From: Cryoendolithus antarcticus
Lineage: Eukaryota; Ascomycota; Dothideomycetes; Cladosporiales; Cladosporiaceae
Assembly: GCA_002077065.1 (NCBI GenBank)
Contig: NAJO01000007.1
Span: forward strand, 992,001 to 1,056,000
Reading direction: 5' to 3'
Length of the DNA: 64,000 bases
In this document: positions 1 through 10,232 of the stretch, one piece after another
How positions within the stretch are numbered: position 1 is the stretch's first letter
How the letters are laid out: every line of letters starts with the position of its first letter
Notes under the pieces: generated by a model
What the model was told of the DNA's origin: nothing
The model's input: only the letters and a program-made list of their open reading frames with translations
Database searches by the model: none
Program-made: the position numbers and the translations under genes

Positions 1-1230
1 ATTACCCTCGACGCTAAAGCGTATGATGCTCAACATATCATCGCCGCTGCAGTTCAATTGCGAATTTCAGACGTTCCTGTTGCATTTCCGACGGAGACAG
101 TCTATGGACTTGGTGCGGACGCTACGAGATCTGAGGCCGTGAAAGGGATTTACAGCGCGAAAGGACGGCCGAGCGATAATCCACTGATCGTGCACTTCTC
201 ATCACTGGGCCAACTGCGAAAGGTCCTGCGACCTGACTACAACGAGAGCGATACTAATGACCCGATACCTGCCATCTATCATCCTCTTATCCGCAGATTC
301 TGGCCTGGCCCTTTGACTATCATCCTACCCAACCCGTCAGACTCACCACTCGCGCCTGAAGTCACCGCTGGACTCTCGACCTTCGGCGCTCGAATACCGC
401 GCCATCCCCTAGCGCTCGCTCTGATATCCCTTTCTGGACGTCCCATAGCTGCGCCATCCGCTAATGCGTCGACGAAACCCTCGCCCACAGCAGCCGAGCA
501 CGTGGCCCATGATCTCGATGAGAAGATCGACATGATCATCGATGGAGGGCCATGTGATGTTGGTGTCGAGAGCACCGTCGTTGATGGACTGTCAAGTCCT
601 CCTGTCGTTCTCAGACCTGGTGGCGTGGGCATCGAGGAGCTGCGGAAGTGCGAAGGCTGGAAGGACGTCAGGGTGGGCTACGAAGATGCTGCAGAGAAGA
701 GCGGGACGCCGAGGGCGCCGGGCATGAAGTATAGGCATTATTCACCAAAAGCGAGAGTAGTGTTGTTCGAGGCTGGGTCGAGACTACCTGGCGGCGAGGA
801 GATTGTTGGGCATTGCCAGCAAAACAACAGGATTGGACTCATCAGGACCAAGACCTGGGATTTCAATGCGAATGATGAGATGACGCCGATACGAAGAGCA
901 GCTGCCCAGGCTGTGGCTCACACCAATGGCCACCATGAAACATCAAGCGGATTTGCCGGCATGCTACAAACACTACATAAGCAGCACGAGCGATTGCTAA
1001 CCACCAGTCACAAGATCTCGACATCCGCTGGCGATGTGGCTGTACTAGACATCGCTCTCGGCAGGAACGTTGCAGACATTGCACGAGGCGTATTCGCCGC
1101 ACTTCGTGAGCTAGACCTTGCTGGTGTTGATGCGATACTGGTGGAGGGTATCGATGAGTCCGACAATAGCGTTGCGGCTGCCGTGATGAACCGGCTACGG
1201 AAAGCTGCAGAAGTGCATGTTGGCGGTTAG
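1..1230 (+). CDS. SUA5: Threonylcarbamoyl-AMP synthase SUA5 (5' end outside window)
   Basis: Makes threonylcarbamoyl-AMP from threonine, bicarbonate and ATP, the first step of the t6A modification of ANN-decoding tRNAs. The frame is open from base 1, so the start codon lies upstream of the window; 409 codons are visible. The YrdC-type domain is unmistakable: FPTETVYGLGADAT near the start, then KGRPSDNPLIVH (the K-x-R signature), RIPRHP, and PSANAS, which corresponds to the S/T-x-N of the nucleotide pocket. After PGMKYRHYSPKA the protein continues for about 170 residues as the Sua5-specific C-terminal domain found in archaeal and fungal enzymes but absent from bacterial YrdC. No intron is needed in the visible part. 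The family is certain; only the amino terminus is missing. Confidence 0.95.
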   Translation: MTLDAKAYDAQHIIAAAVQLRISDVPVAFPTETVYGLGADATRSEAVKGIYSAKGRPSDNPLIVHFSSLGQLRKVLRPDYNESDTNDPIPAIYHPLIRRFWPGPLTIILPNPSDSPLAPEVTAGLSTFGARIPRHPLALALISLSGRPIAAPSANASTKPSPTAAEHVAHDLDEKIDMIIDGGPCDVGVESTVVDGLSSPPVVLRPGGVGIEELRKCEGWKDVRVGYEDAAEKSGTPRAPGMKYRHYSPKARVVLFEAGSRLPGGEEIVGHCQQNNRIGLIRTKTWDFNANDEMTPIRRAAAQAVAHTNGHHETSSGFAGMLQTLHKQHERLLTTSHKISTSAGDVAVLDIALGRNVADIARGVFAALRELDLAGVDAILVEGIDESDNSVAAAVMNRLRKAAEVHVGG

Positions 1231-1904
1231 GTCTGGGAATAAGACAAGGCCAGGGGGGACACAAAGCTAGGATCTTCGTGCATGCAGCTAGAATCCGCCT
1301 TGTGAGCTAGGGGTATCGCACATGCGGAGAAATCTCGACTGTAGGGAGACCTCACCTGTCGATATTCTGCAGCGGCTGTAGCGGCATCATGGCCCGTGAC
1401 CCGTCAGTCTCCAAAATTACAGGCTGCATCGATCGTGGATAATCCACTGATACGAACACCCACTGCCCCGAGCCTTTGCGGGTCGCTTCTGCTAAACGGC
1501 AAAGCTTCTCACACCACGGCAGCCCAAATGAGGAGGTCTGGGAGGTGATCTGCGTCATGCAGGGTTTCTCGAATCTTCGGCACCTGCATTGCCCTACTTT
1601 CTTATACACAAGATTTGAAAAGAATAGGTGGGCATGTGGACTCTGTCGTCATCAAAGCTCCGCTATAGCGTTCAACCGTTGTGTGCCCTGCAGAATATGA
1701 GGTGAGGTCGATCAAACTCTATATCAGGCACACTTCTTTCCTCGACTTCAGCCGCTTGACTGGAATCTGGTAGCTATAGATCACCAAGCCAAGTGAAATT
1801 GGCAGCTTCACTTTGTCTCATCTTGTCAAGGAGTAGGTTGTCGTACTGTGATATCCCACCAAACTCTACAGTTGTCGTTTTCTGGAGTCATCGTCATCGC
1901 CATC
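1231..1904. other. Intergenic, SUA5 3' side to peptidase 5' side
   Basis: Head-to-tail spacer between two plus-strand genes. It should hold the SUA5 3' UTR and the promoter and leader of the pyroglutamyl peptidase gene. Only short unrelated ORFs are present and I see no repeat or RNA gene. Confidence 0.5.
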
Positions 1905-2747
1905 ATGTCGACTGCCCCACCAGACACTGGTGGAGGCACTGCTGAAGTCAAGAAACAGAAACAATGTACTATTCTCGTCACAGGGTTTGCGGTACGCTCA
2001 CGTTGACCAAGACTTTCAAAAAATCACCATGTTGCATTACTGACATGCCTGCAGCCATTTCAGGACAAGTTCCCAGTCAACCCATCCTTCGAGATCGCGA
2101 AGCGACTTCCTCAACTTTTGCCGGCCACAGAGAAAGACACAACCTCAGTACGGCTCATCGTCCACCCTGAAGCCATCCCAGTCCGCTACAAAGACGTCTA
2201 CGACCTGGTCCCTGCTCTGCTGAACTCCTATGCCGAGACCATCGACTTCGTACTTCACATTGGCATGGCATCGGGCCGAGAGTGGTATGCCTTGGAATGT
2301 CAGGCTCACCGCGACGGCTACAAGAACCCTGATGTTGATGGCAACCGATTGCCCACTGCCCATGGGTCGACAGAGTTTGGCGACTGCTCGGATATTCTAA
2401 CGACGAGTACGGCGTACGACCAGATCATGGCTGCTTGGCGGAAGAAGGCCGAAGCACAGACCGCCTTTGGAGACCTTGATGTTCGGTCATCGGACGACCC
2501 CGGTCACTACCTTTGTGACTACATCTACTTCAACAGTCTGGCGTGGTTTGCGAGGAAGGATGCGAGCAGTGAGCATGCGAACGGGAAGAAGCGGCCAGCG
2601 CTTTTCCTGCATGTGCCTGCGGATAGTGATGATGCATCGCTCACGAAGGGCATAGTAGTGACTGAAGCTCTGTTACGGGCGATCGCAGAGAGCCTCGATC
2701 CAGTACGAGAGACGGATGATCGAACGGCAGAATACGGTACCGGGTAG
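1905..2747 (+). CDS. Pyroglutamyl peptidase I-like cysteine peptidase (family C15)
   Basis: Predicted to remove N-terminal pyroglutamate from peptides in the cytosol. Two exons, 1905-1991 and 2055-2747, join in phase 0 around a 63-bp GT-AG intron and give 259 residues. The join creates TGFAPF, close to the family's TGFGPF motif, followed by NPSFEIAKRL. The probable catalytic triad is present: Glu in ALECQAHRDGY, Cys in GHYLCDYIYFNSL (family pattern G-x-Y-x-C-N) and His in LFLHVP. The protein is longer than bacterial Pcp (about 215 residues), as is usual for fungal members. The start at 1905 is the first ATG in frame with the motif. Substrate preference is inferred from the family only. Confidence 0.9.
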
Positions 2748-2802
2748 AAGCACCAGTGCCCAATAGCAACAAGCCACACACAGCCAAAGCCCGCGGTCAT
2801 GT

Positions 2803-4000
2803 TCATCGCAAATCCTTGTAGTAGAAGACCTCGTCCACGAGAGTACCATCGTGCGGGTCGAAGCCGTAATTCGGAATTGTTCCGATCCTGTTGTAGCCCA
2901 TCCTGGGATATAGTTGCTCCGCCGCAGAACCTGCCTTGGTATCGAGCATCTGAATTGCGAGCAGAGTCAGTAATTACGCTCATTGGGACGGGTAGAGTGC
3001 GATACTTACGACCAGCCACCTTCCGTTATCTCTAGCAATCGCTTCAAGCCGCTCCATAAGTGCACGGGCAATTCCGCGGCGTCGGTGATGCGGCGAGACA
3101 ATCAGTCGCCCAACCTCGCTCCTGTGACTGCCGGTCTCGCTTATTTTCATGTTCAAGGAAACCACGCCAACGACTGCTTCATGCCCGGTCATCTCGGACA
3201 GCATCGTTTGTAGGACGATGACCCGAGTGCCCTGCTCGACTTCGGCCGACCATCCCAGCCATGAGTGCACGATCCTGTCGTGGGACAATGGAGGCAAGAA
3301 AGTCAATAGCTGACCATCATGGGTGATACAATCTGCATGAATGACTGCAATATCATTCAACAGATGTTGGTCCACCGAAGGGTCGTAGAGTCGTAGTGGT
3401 AGCAGAGGCGGGAGCATCTGGTTAGGCATCATTGGTGCCCGAGGAGCCACACCACTGAGTGCGGTCAAAGCAGGGTCGGTCGTGACTAAGGTACCGTTCA
3501 CTAACGCGGGATCGGTGACAGGTTCATCCGCAGCAGCAACCATTTTCCTGGGCCGCTTGCTTGGTGTCGGACCGCTCTGTGGCGTTTTCGGCGTTCGAGG
3601 AGACTTCTTCGCGCCCGGGACTCGCGTTCGTGGCCTACCGGATCGTGGAGCGACTTGAGCTGCTCGAAGAAGGGCTTCGTGATCAATCTCAGCGTCGGGG
3701 TCGTCTGTCGATTTAGCGACGCGTTCGTGAGCGCGTTTGCAGATCTTGCGTGCGGCGTCGGCCGAGACGCCTGGGATGCGGTCCGCTATTTCTGTGAACT
3801 GCGAGAAATTAGCTGTAGCTTCAAATCGTTGTACCTCCTTGTTGACGAGACGATGTTGATGCGTTTCAAAGTACAAGCCATCGCGTATCTTCAGAGGGTA
3901 CGACATGCATGGAAGAACCTGCAGGATCACTCACCTTAAGCCCATCAATCTCTCTGTACTGGACGATTATGCTGCGCTTTTCAGCGCTGATCTGCGACAT
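2803..4000 (-). CDS. GNAT N-acetyltransferase with N-terminal helix-turn-helix-like region
   Basis: Three exons on the minus strand (4000-3935, 3798-3010, 2949-2803) separated by introns of 136 and 60 bp give 333 residues, with all junctions in frame. The C-terminal half is a GNAT fold: VVGVVSLNM, then RLIVSPHHRRRGIARALM, which carries the acetyl-CoA loop R-x-x-G-x-A, and finally AAEQLYPRMGYNRIG. The N-terminal 60 residues (EKRSIIVQYREIDGLK, then FTEIADRIPG, then ADAARKICKRAHE) look like a homeodomain-like helix-turn-helix. Between the two lies a basic Pro/Lys/Ser-rich linker with nuclear-signal-like runs such as SKRPRKM. Acetyl transfer from acetyl-CoA is known for the family; a DNA-associated acceptor is inference. 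The start is the first ATG, and both short 5' exons restore the helix-turn-helix. Confidence 0.8.
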
Positions 4001-4670
4001 TACGAAGATTTACGCGATGTTACGCCCTATCGCTGAGTGTGGAGGACAGAGTACAGACTTCTTCGCATGAGAGGCAGATTAGGGTGCAAATGATTAGTCA
4101 TGCCAGCGGCTCTTGCCGTAACTGTTTCTAGTGGAAGAGGCGATGCTTGACAATTTCGGTGGTACAGACACTGATAATCACCGCACATGACAGAGATAAC
4201 TTCACTCCTGCTAACAGCTACTGTCACGATTCCTTAAGCTGCCACCCAGTACCGCGAGGAGCCCCGTGGTGCGTACAGGAAGCAGCTGTTGACTCATACA
4301 CGGTGGAAGACCCGCACGCCGGCAGAGTTGAGGAATACGGTCCATAAACCTTTCTCATCACGTCGGCCCTCAGAAGAATCTATCGGAAGCCACCTCGCCA
4401 TGGGCCGATCTCTTTAATATTGCTTCATTGACGTACCTGTAGTTGTCGGAATGTGTTCTCCACACCGTTTGTGTGACGAACATCCTCGGTAGCTTTTTGA
4501 GCTCGAGCTCCGTAGTCGCTGTGATCGACTCTACGCGATCGAGAATGACTCGCCCGTGAAATGGCAATACGTGCTATCTGCAGTGACTCCATAGCTTCCC
4601 TGCCCAACGCCGAACCACCCATTTCGATATAGTGTAGAACAGCACTAGACTCAGCTTTACTGAAACGACC
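4001..4670. other. Divergent promoter region
   Basis: Lies between the minus-strand GNAT gene and the plus-strand dehalogenase gene, so it should contain both promoters. Short ORFs here show no conserved motif. No repeat or RNA gene seen. Confidence 0.5.
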
Positions 4671-5487
4671 ATGCCGCTCACTCAGCGTCCCAGGGCGCTT
4701 CTCTTCGATGTCTTTGGGACTTGCGTTGACTGGCGGAAGACCGTCACTGCAGCTTTGATTGCGGCTGCTAAGGGAGCTGGCGAAATGACCAAGGTGCGTT
4801 GCGTCGCGTCTCATCCGCTTGCAACAATCTCCAGTTGAGCCTCGCTGACCACTATGGAAGGACGCCGACTTCTGGGCCACCTTCGCCCAATCCTGGCGCA
4901 ACTCCTACCTGACCTTCACCAAATCCCTCGCTGCAGCCAACGGCTCCATACCGTTCAAGACAGTTGATGAGCACCACCTCGACTCCCTCCGAGAATTGCT
5001 CAGTGAACATAGTCTGGGCTCGCTACTCTCAGTTTCAGAGACAGTCCACCTCAGCCTCATCTGGCACCGCCTAGACCCCTGGACTGACACAGTCGACGGC
5101 CTTGCAGCTCTGAACAAAGCAGGCTTCATCACCGTCACCCTCACGAACGGCAACATGTCTCTGATTGAAGACATGGTGGAGCACAGCGGGATGCCCTTCT
5201 TGCAGATATTCTCGGCCGAGCTGTTCAACTCCTACAAGCCGAACCCGAAGATCTATCTTGGCGCTGCAGATAGACTAGGATTGAAGGCGGAGGAGTGCGC
5301 GATGGTGGCCGCGCATCTGGATGATCTGGTCGGCGCAAGGGCATGTGGGCTGAAGACCGTGTATGTCGAGAGGAAGCAGGAGGAGCGGCATCCTGAGCTG
5401 GAGGATCGGGAGGGCCTCGTCGATCTCTGGGTCAAAGAAGGCGACGAAGGCTTTCTCGAGATCGCGAGACAGCTTGACCGTATATGA
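4671..5487 (+). CDS. Haloacid dehalogenase type II (HAD superfamily hydrolase)
   Basis: Two exons, 4671-4793 and 4861-5487, around a 67-bp intron give 249 residues. Motif I is LLFDVFGTCVDW, with the nucleophilic Asp at residue 13; motif II is TVTLTNGN; the motif III lysine lies in FNSYKPNPKIYLGAADRLG; and motif IV is MVAAHLDDLVGARACGLKTVYVER. This order and spacing are those of L-2-haloacid dehalogenases, which replace a carbon-bound halogen with hydroxyl through an aspartyl ester. Fungal members are common and their natural substrates mostly unknown, so a different small-molecule substrate is possible. The start is the first ATG and leaves only 8 residues before motif I. Convergent with PEX7, with 109 bp between the stops. 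Confidence 0.88.
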
Positions 5488-5596
5488 TCTCCGGTGGAAC
5501 CGAATGCAGCCAGAACGCTGGAAAGCCTATCGTTGGCGGTCCCCAGTGTCCTCTCACGTAGACTAAGTGTGGTTTTGTAGTCGTAATACACTACGC

Positions 5597-6616
5597 TCAC
5601 GTCCGCATGAACTCCCTGACATCCCACACTAGGACCCTCTCGTCCCAAGCACAACTCGCACACCACCCCTCGGCGCCGAACAGACACCAGTCGACTCCCA
5701 TAGCGAATTCAGTATGCGCATCCATCCTTCCCAACTCCCTTGCCTGACCACCCTGATCATTCGATCCATCCGTCCAGACCCGGCAAGTCATGTCGTAGCT
5801 CGCACTCAACAGCACGTCGCTGAGATGCGGACTCCAGCTAACTTTCCGTACCGCGTACTCGTGCCCAGTGAGGAAATTCACCGGTCCAGATGGACTTCGA
5901 AGATCGAACGTGCGAATCACGCCGTCTACACCCGCGGTTGCGAGGACGGAATCACGATACTTGTTCCAATCATGGGTCAAACATTCGGTCGGCCCGACAC
6001 TCCCGCTAGAGTAGCCTACTACAGGCACCTTGGGTGGTCCATGTATAGGCACAGCGAGAGTCATGTGATTCTGTGCACTGGGTTTGGATCGCAGATCGAA
6101 CACTCGCAGATGCGAATCGCGCGAGACTGAGGTCACAATCTCTGGGTGATGCGGACTGAACTGTGCAGAGTAGACGCATGAGTGCACTGGCAACGTCGTT
6201 ACGCTCTCTTTGCATTCGGGCGTCCAGATCTTGATTGTGCCGTCCCAGCTTGACGACAGGAACGTTGCCTTGTTGATGAGGTTCCAGTGGACCGAGAAGA
6301 CTTCCCGGCTGTGCTCCTGCCAACCTGCCACGGGGAACTCGCCAACGCCGATGTCGAACAATTTGATGCTTCCATCACCTCCAGCTGTCAGGAGCTGGTT
6401 CTCGTGCTGCTCGGACCATGTAATGTCGAAGAGGCAATCCTGGGTTTCGAAGAACTTCTCGCACACGATGCCGTTTGATGTGAGATTAAGTATGAACAGT
6501 CGACCATTTCCGACTAGTCCGAAGTTCGCTCCTGCCCCCACAGCAATCCGAGAGTCGAAGAAAGGAGAATACTTGACGCTGTAGGGGTTGAAACCCGCGG
6601 TTCTGAACTCGAGCAT
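5597..6616 (-). CDS. PEX7: Peroxin-7, PTS2 import receptor (WD40)
   Basis: WD40 beta-propeller that binds PTS2 signals in the cytosol and delivers matrix proteins to peroxisomes together with a Pex20-type co-receptor. The intronless frame of 339 residues opens MLEFRTAGFNPYSVKYSPF, a typical Pex7 start, and runs through successive WD repeats: HENQLLTAGGDGSIKLFD, KATFLSSSWDGTIKIW, HPEIVTSVSRDSHLRVFD, YRDSVLATAGVDGVIRTFD, DVLLSASYDMTCRVW, and EGWCASCAWDERVLVWD at the end. The frame stays open upstream to 6739, but those 41 extra codons look unlike the family, so I chose the internal ATG at 6616. Length matches fungal Pex7. Confidence 0.9.
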   Translation of the reverse strand: MLEFRTAGFNPYSVKYSPFFDSRIAVGAGANFGLVGNGRLFILNLTSNGIVCEKFFETQDCLFDITWSEQHENQLLTAGGDGSIKLFDIGVGEFPVAGWQEHSREVFSVHWNLINKATFLSSSWDGTIKIWTPECKESVTTLPVHSCVYSAQFSPHHPEIVTSVSRDSHLRVFDLRSKPSAQNHMTLAVPIHGPPKVPVVGYSSGSVGPTECLTHDWNKYRDSVLATAGVDGVIRTFDLRSPSGPVNFLTGHEYAVRKVSWSPHLSDVLLSASYDMTCRVWTDGSNDQGGQARELGRMDAHTEFAMGVDWCLFGAEGWCASCAWDERVLVWDVREFMRT

Positions 6617-6949
6617 CTTAAGATTCCGGTATTGGACTCTTTGGGATCGAATAGCCACCTGATCCAGCCAAGAAATTACGTGCCGGACAACGACTGGTAG
6701 CGACACATCTCCTATTTGCTGCTTGACTCCAGTCTGCACCGCATAATGTACAGAGATAAAGCCACGATCGATGCGACTGTGGACGAACAGCGAAGCCGTG
6801 CCGAGGTGAGAGATGCCGGCACGTGACGAGCCGTATCGTCACGGATTTCCGTGTCGAGCGCTCCGCTATATTCAGGTTCTAACAGTACCTACGTGTTGTT
6901 TACTTGAAGTTCATTTCTTACTGCTTCCAATGAAACGTCCCCCATCACA
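6617..6949. other. Divergent PEX7/RFT1 promoter
   Basis: A 333-bp spacer between two divergent genes. The minus-strand frame continues through part of it (to 6739), but I treat that as 5' UTR. No other feature seen. Confidence 0.5.
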
Positions 6950-8720
6950 ATGGCCACGGATGACTCAGTCTCGGCTTCGGCCAGAGGCGCTACATTTCTC
7001 ATCCTCCTGCAGATCGGCTCCCGAGCTATCACCTTCGCCCTGAACCAGATCCTCCTTCGCTTCCTTTCACCAGAACTTCTGGGCGTCTCAGTGCAGCTCG
7101 AGCTCTTCGTGATCTCGACCCTCTACTTTGCTCGTGAAAGTCTCCGCATAGCCACGCAGCGACGCTCAGATGGCGGCGTGCAAGCGGTCATTAATCTCTC
7201 TTATCTGTCCATTCCCGCTGGAGGGCTCATTGGCTTCACATTGGCTCAGATATACCTCAGGACTACTCTGCCGGACGTTTCAAACCTGCATGTTGCGATG
7301 AAGATCGCGCACTTTGCCTGCATGATTGAGTTGATCTCTGAGCCGGGGTTTGTAGCTGTCCAGCAGAACATGCTGTACAAAGTGCGTGCATCAGCGGAGG
7401 CGACTGCAGTGGTAATGAAAACTCTTGCTACTGCTGGTCTTGTATTCTGGAGTCGTCACAAGTCCATTGATCTCGGACTTCTGCCTTTCGCAATCGGCGA
7501 GCTTGCGTACTCTGCTTCGCTCAACGTTGTGTACCTCGGTCAAACGCGTGCTACTGCACGCGGCAAAGGCTTCGCGCTTCTGCCACGCAAGATAGCATCC
7601 AGGTGCGTAGTATGCACCTCTGCATGTAAGTCAAAATCTCATTGATTTTCCCGCAGTCCTGATATCTCCTACGCCTTCGGTCTTTTCTCTAAGCCTCTGC
7701 TGTCACTCAGCTTCTCCTTGTATCTGCAGACAGGCATCAAGTACGTCCTTACAGAAGGCGACAAGTATCTTATCACAGCTCTGGCGACCCTGAAAGACAC
7801 GGGCATGTATGCTCTGTCTGCCAGTTACGGCGGTCTCATCGCTCGCATGCTCTTCCGGCCAATTGAAGACAGCTCTCGCAACCTTTTCGCTAAGCTCTGC
7901 TCCGATACGGCCGATGGCAACGCGGGTGAGAAGCCAAAGACGGACAGGGATAGAACTACGGGTACGGGACCTGAGCCGCGTTTCCAGCAAGCAGCTACGG
8001 TACTCCAAGACCTCCTCCGAGCCTACGGCATCATGTCATTGGTCGCGTTCGCCGTCGGACCGTCAGCAGCACCACTGCTTCTCAACTTAGTAGCCGGGCC
8101 AAAGTGGTCTAGCACAGGCGCCGGCGAAGTCCTTGGCACGTACTGCTACTACATCCCTCTTCTCGCTATCAACGGTGTAAGCGAGGCATTTGTTGCAGCT
8201 ACGGCATCAACAAAAGATTTGCGAAGACAGAGCATCTGGATGGGCGTCTTCTTTGCTGGATTTGCTGGCAGTGCATATGCTTTCATGCGGGTACTAGGAC
8301 ACGGAGCTGAGGGATTGATATACGCGAATTGTGTCAACATGGTGTTGAGGATTGTCTTCAATCTAGATTACGTGAAGAGTTACTTTACCGAGCGCAAGAT
8401 TGTAGGTCGCATTGCTGCGCTCACAGTCCTGTCTCATGCTGACCTCTGTGGCAGGATTTCGACATGGCGTCCTTGCTACCTACCCCGTACGCCATCGTAG
8501 CTACCGCGGTGGTGCCCGTTGTCTTGAGCCAGACGTCGAAGTACGGGGCAGCATACGGCTTACTCGGGGACCTTCTGCGTGTGGGCGGGACAGGGGCAGT
8601 CTTTGCTGGCTTCGTGTGAGTCCCTACAAAGTCCTTCATCCGGGCGTGCCACTGACATCAAACAGCGCCTACTCAGAGCGCCAGGTGCTACTCAATCTCT
8701 ACAGTCGATTCCGTTCATAG
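6950..8720 (+). CDS. RFT1: RFT1, ER membrane protein of N-glycan precursor assembly
   Basis: Polytopic ER protein required to get Man5GlcNAc2-PP-dolichol to the lumenal side for N-glycosylation; whether it is itself the flippase is disputed. Four exons (6950-7602, 7657-8401, 8455-8615, 8666-8720) with introns of 54, 53 and 50 bp give 537 residues, with all phases matching. It opens with ATFLILLQIGSRAITFALNQ and contains FARESLRIATQRR, EGDKYLI, MLFRPIEDSSRNLFAKL, and ending YSERQVLLNLYSRF, all typical of Rft1, with about a dozen hydrophobic segments. The conserved region after the first intron (GLFSKPLLSLSFSLYLQTG) supports the model. Intron 2 uses donor GTAGGT, the least certain junction. Convergent with the SET gene (85 bp between stops). 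Confidence 0.93.
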
Positions 8721-8805
8721 AAACACGATTTCCCGGCCACTCCGAGCTTGATAAGCGAAATCAAGGTGAAGTTGGAAGGCAGTTACGTTCTCGTGCCATC
8801 GCACA

Positions 8806-9516
8806 TCACAGCTCTAGCGCAGCAGTCGCCACCCTCAGCATCTCCGCATCCTTCCTGAACCCCGCCACCACCTTCCTACTCTCCCAGTACTGCTTGCCAT
8901 AGCTCACGCACACCTCCTCGCCCTCCCTGACCCCCTTCTTCCGCAGTCCCGCGTTCCCAGCACTCAGGACGAAGATCCCAACGCGTCTCTCCCACTTACT
9001 CCCGCCAGCCCGCTTCTCACTAGGCACCTGAATGAAGCAGTCTCGGAATTCTGCGTTCGGTCGCTCTGTGATGCCGCGGTAGTCGTTGCAGAAGCGAGAT
9101 TCGTTGCCTGACGAGCAGGCGTCTACGGAGAGATCTAGCAAACGGTCGAGGGAAAGATCGTAGTCTGACTTTGAATTTGTGTCGGAGAGGGAATTGGTGT
9201 GCACGTGGCCTTGGTAGAGGAGTATAAAGGAGTCTGGAGGAAGGTCGCTGGCTGCGAACAAGCCTCGCTGGTTGTAGGCTGGGTGTTTGGGGTCAGAAAT
9301 GATTCGGATGCAAGCTCGAGATTGGGTGGCGGCGATCTGCTCGGCTGCAATGCGGGCGTGGCCTTCTAGATCGGTCGTTGTGCGGCCTAGAGCTGTGCGT
9401 TGCTCGGACGTGACTGCGGCTGAGTAAGTAAGGTCGTTGAGGTAGGTGATGTCCTCGGGCCAGTTGGGAGGGACCGGAAGCTGCGTCTTAATATTATCGC
9501 TGACGGTATTGAACAT
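8806..9516 (-). CDS. SET-domain protein (putative lysine methyltransferase)
   Basis: Intronless gene of 236 residues. The SET core is recognisable in order: RGLFAASDLPPDSFILLYQGHV (first strands; here the quoted start RGLFAASDLP is the typical G-x-G-x-F/L-A turn), NESRFCNDYRG in place of the usual R-F-x-N-H-S segment, and GEEVCVSYGKQYW as the terminal E-x-x-x-D/S-Y-G motif. The cysteine-rich post-SET tail of histone methyltransferases is absent, so a non-histone substrate or a diverged SET protein is likely. Known family function: S-adenosylmethionine-dependent methyl transfer to lysine. The specific target cannot be read from sequence. The start at 9516 is the only good ATG, 36-55 bases after a TATA-like site. 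Confidence 0.78.
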   Translation of the reverse strand: MFNTVSDNIKTQLPVPPNWPEDITYLNDLTYSAAVTSEQRTALGRTTTDLEGHARIAAEQIAATQSRACIRIISDPKHPAYNQRGLFAASDLPPDSFILLYQGHVHTNSLSDTNSKSDYDLSLDRLLDLSVDACSSGNESRFCNDYRGITERPNAEFRDCFIQVPSEKRAGGSKWERRVGIFVLSAGNAGLRKKGVREGEEVCVSYGKQYWESRKVVAGFRKDAEMLRVATAALEL

Positions 9517-10232
9517 GGTGGATTAGTCCTCCTTTCATATAGCTAGCCTTCTACATCAGTGGTGCATAAATATACTTGCTGGAAAAATCGGTAGAGACTA
9601 AATGTGAAAGTTTACCTGAGCTGGCGTCCACCTCGTGACGTGGTATCAACGATTACCCATGCTGTGCTCCCTTTCGCTGACACGTTATCCAGGCCATCTA
9701 ACTTCACAGATCAATGTCAATGCACTGCTTAGTCTGATAGTAGAGCACTTGAACGGCCGCGCTAAAAGTTACGGCGAAGAATTACCAGTAAGACAAGCTC
9801 CAAAGTGAGGCAGCTGGAGCTTCACCGGTGTGGTGGTTGCTGCCTCAGCAATAACGCTCCGTTTGACATCGCAATTCGCCTCACAGCCTTCCACACTGCC
9901 TCACTCACAGCTAGAAGTATCTCTTCACTACTCAGACGTCATCAGATGCCCTTTATATCTTCATCGCTAGATAGGGAGTTGTACAAAGACCTCCCTCCGC
10001 CGCCATCAAGACTTCGACATCCTCACAATCGAAGCAATACACTTCTCTCCGGAAAAGCGGAATTTGGCTAAAGCGCATATCAGCTTGCCTGCGGTAGTAA
10101 AGCGCGCATCGAGGTGTTTGTGAGAGTCTTGAATACAAAGGGCTCTCTCACCAATCTCAGCCCACGGATTTCACTACTGCGAGTACACTTATAGTAGCAT
10201 AAGAGCTCGTTCGATCTTGGGGAAACGACGGT
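9517..10232. other. Divergent promoter region
   Basis: 716 bp between the SET gene (minus) and the F-box gene (plus). Apart from the TATA-like site listed separately, no repeat, RNA gene or credible ORF is seen. Confidence 0.5.
9567..9574 (-). promoter_or_regulatory. TATA-like box for the SET gene
   Basis: The minus strand reads TATATTTA about 50 bases upstream of the SET-gene ATG at 9516. The position is plausible for a TATA element, but many fungal promoters lack one and this is composition-level evidence only. Confidence 0.3.

Noticed and set aside
6617..6739. N-terminal extension of PEX7
   Set aside because: The 41 extra codons are unlike Pex7, while the ATG at 6616 gives the usual start.
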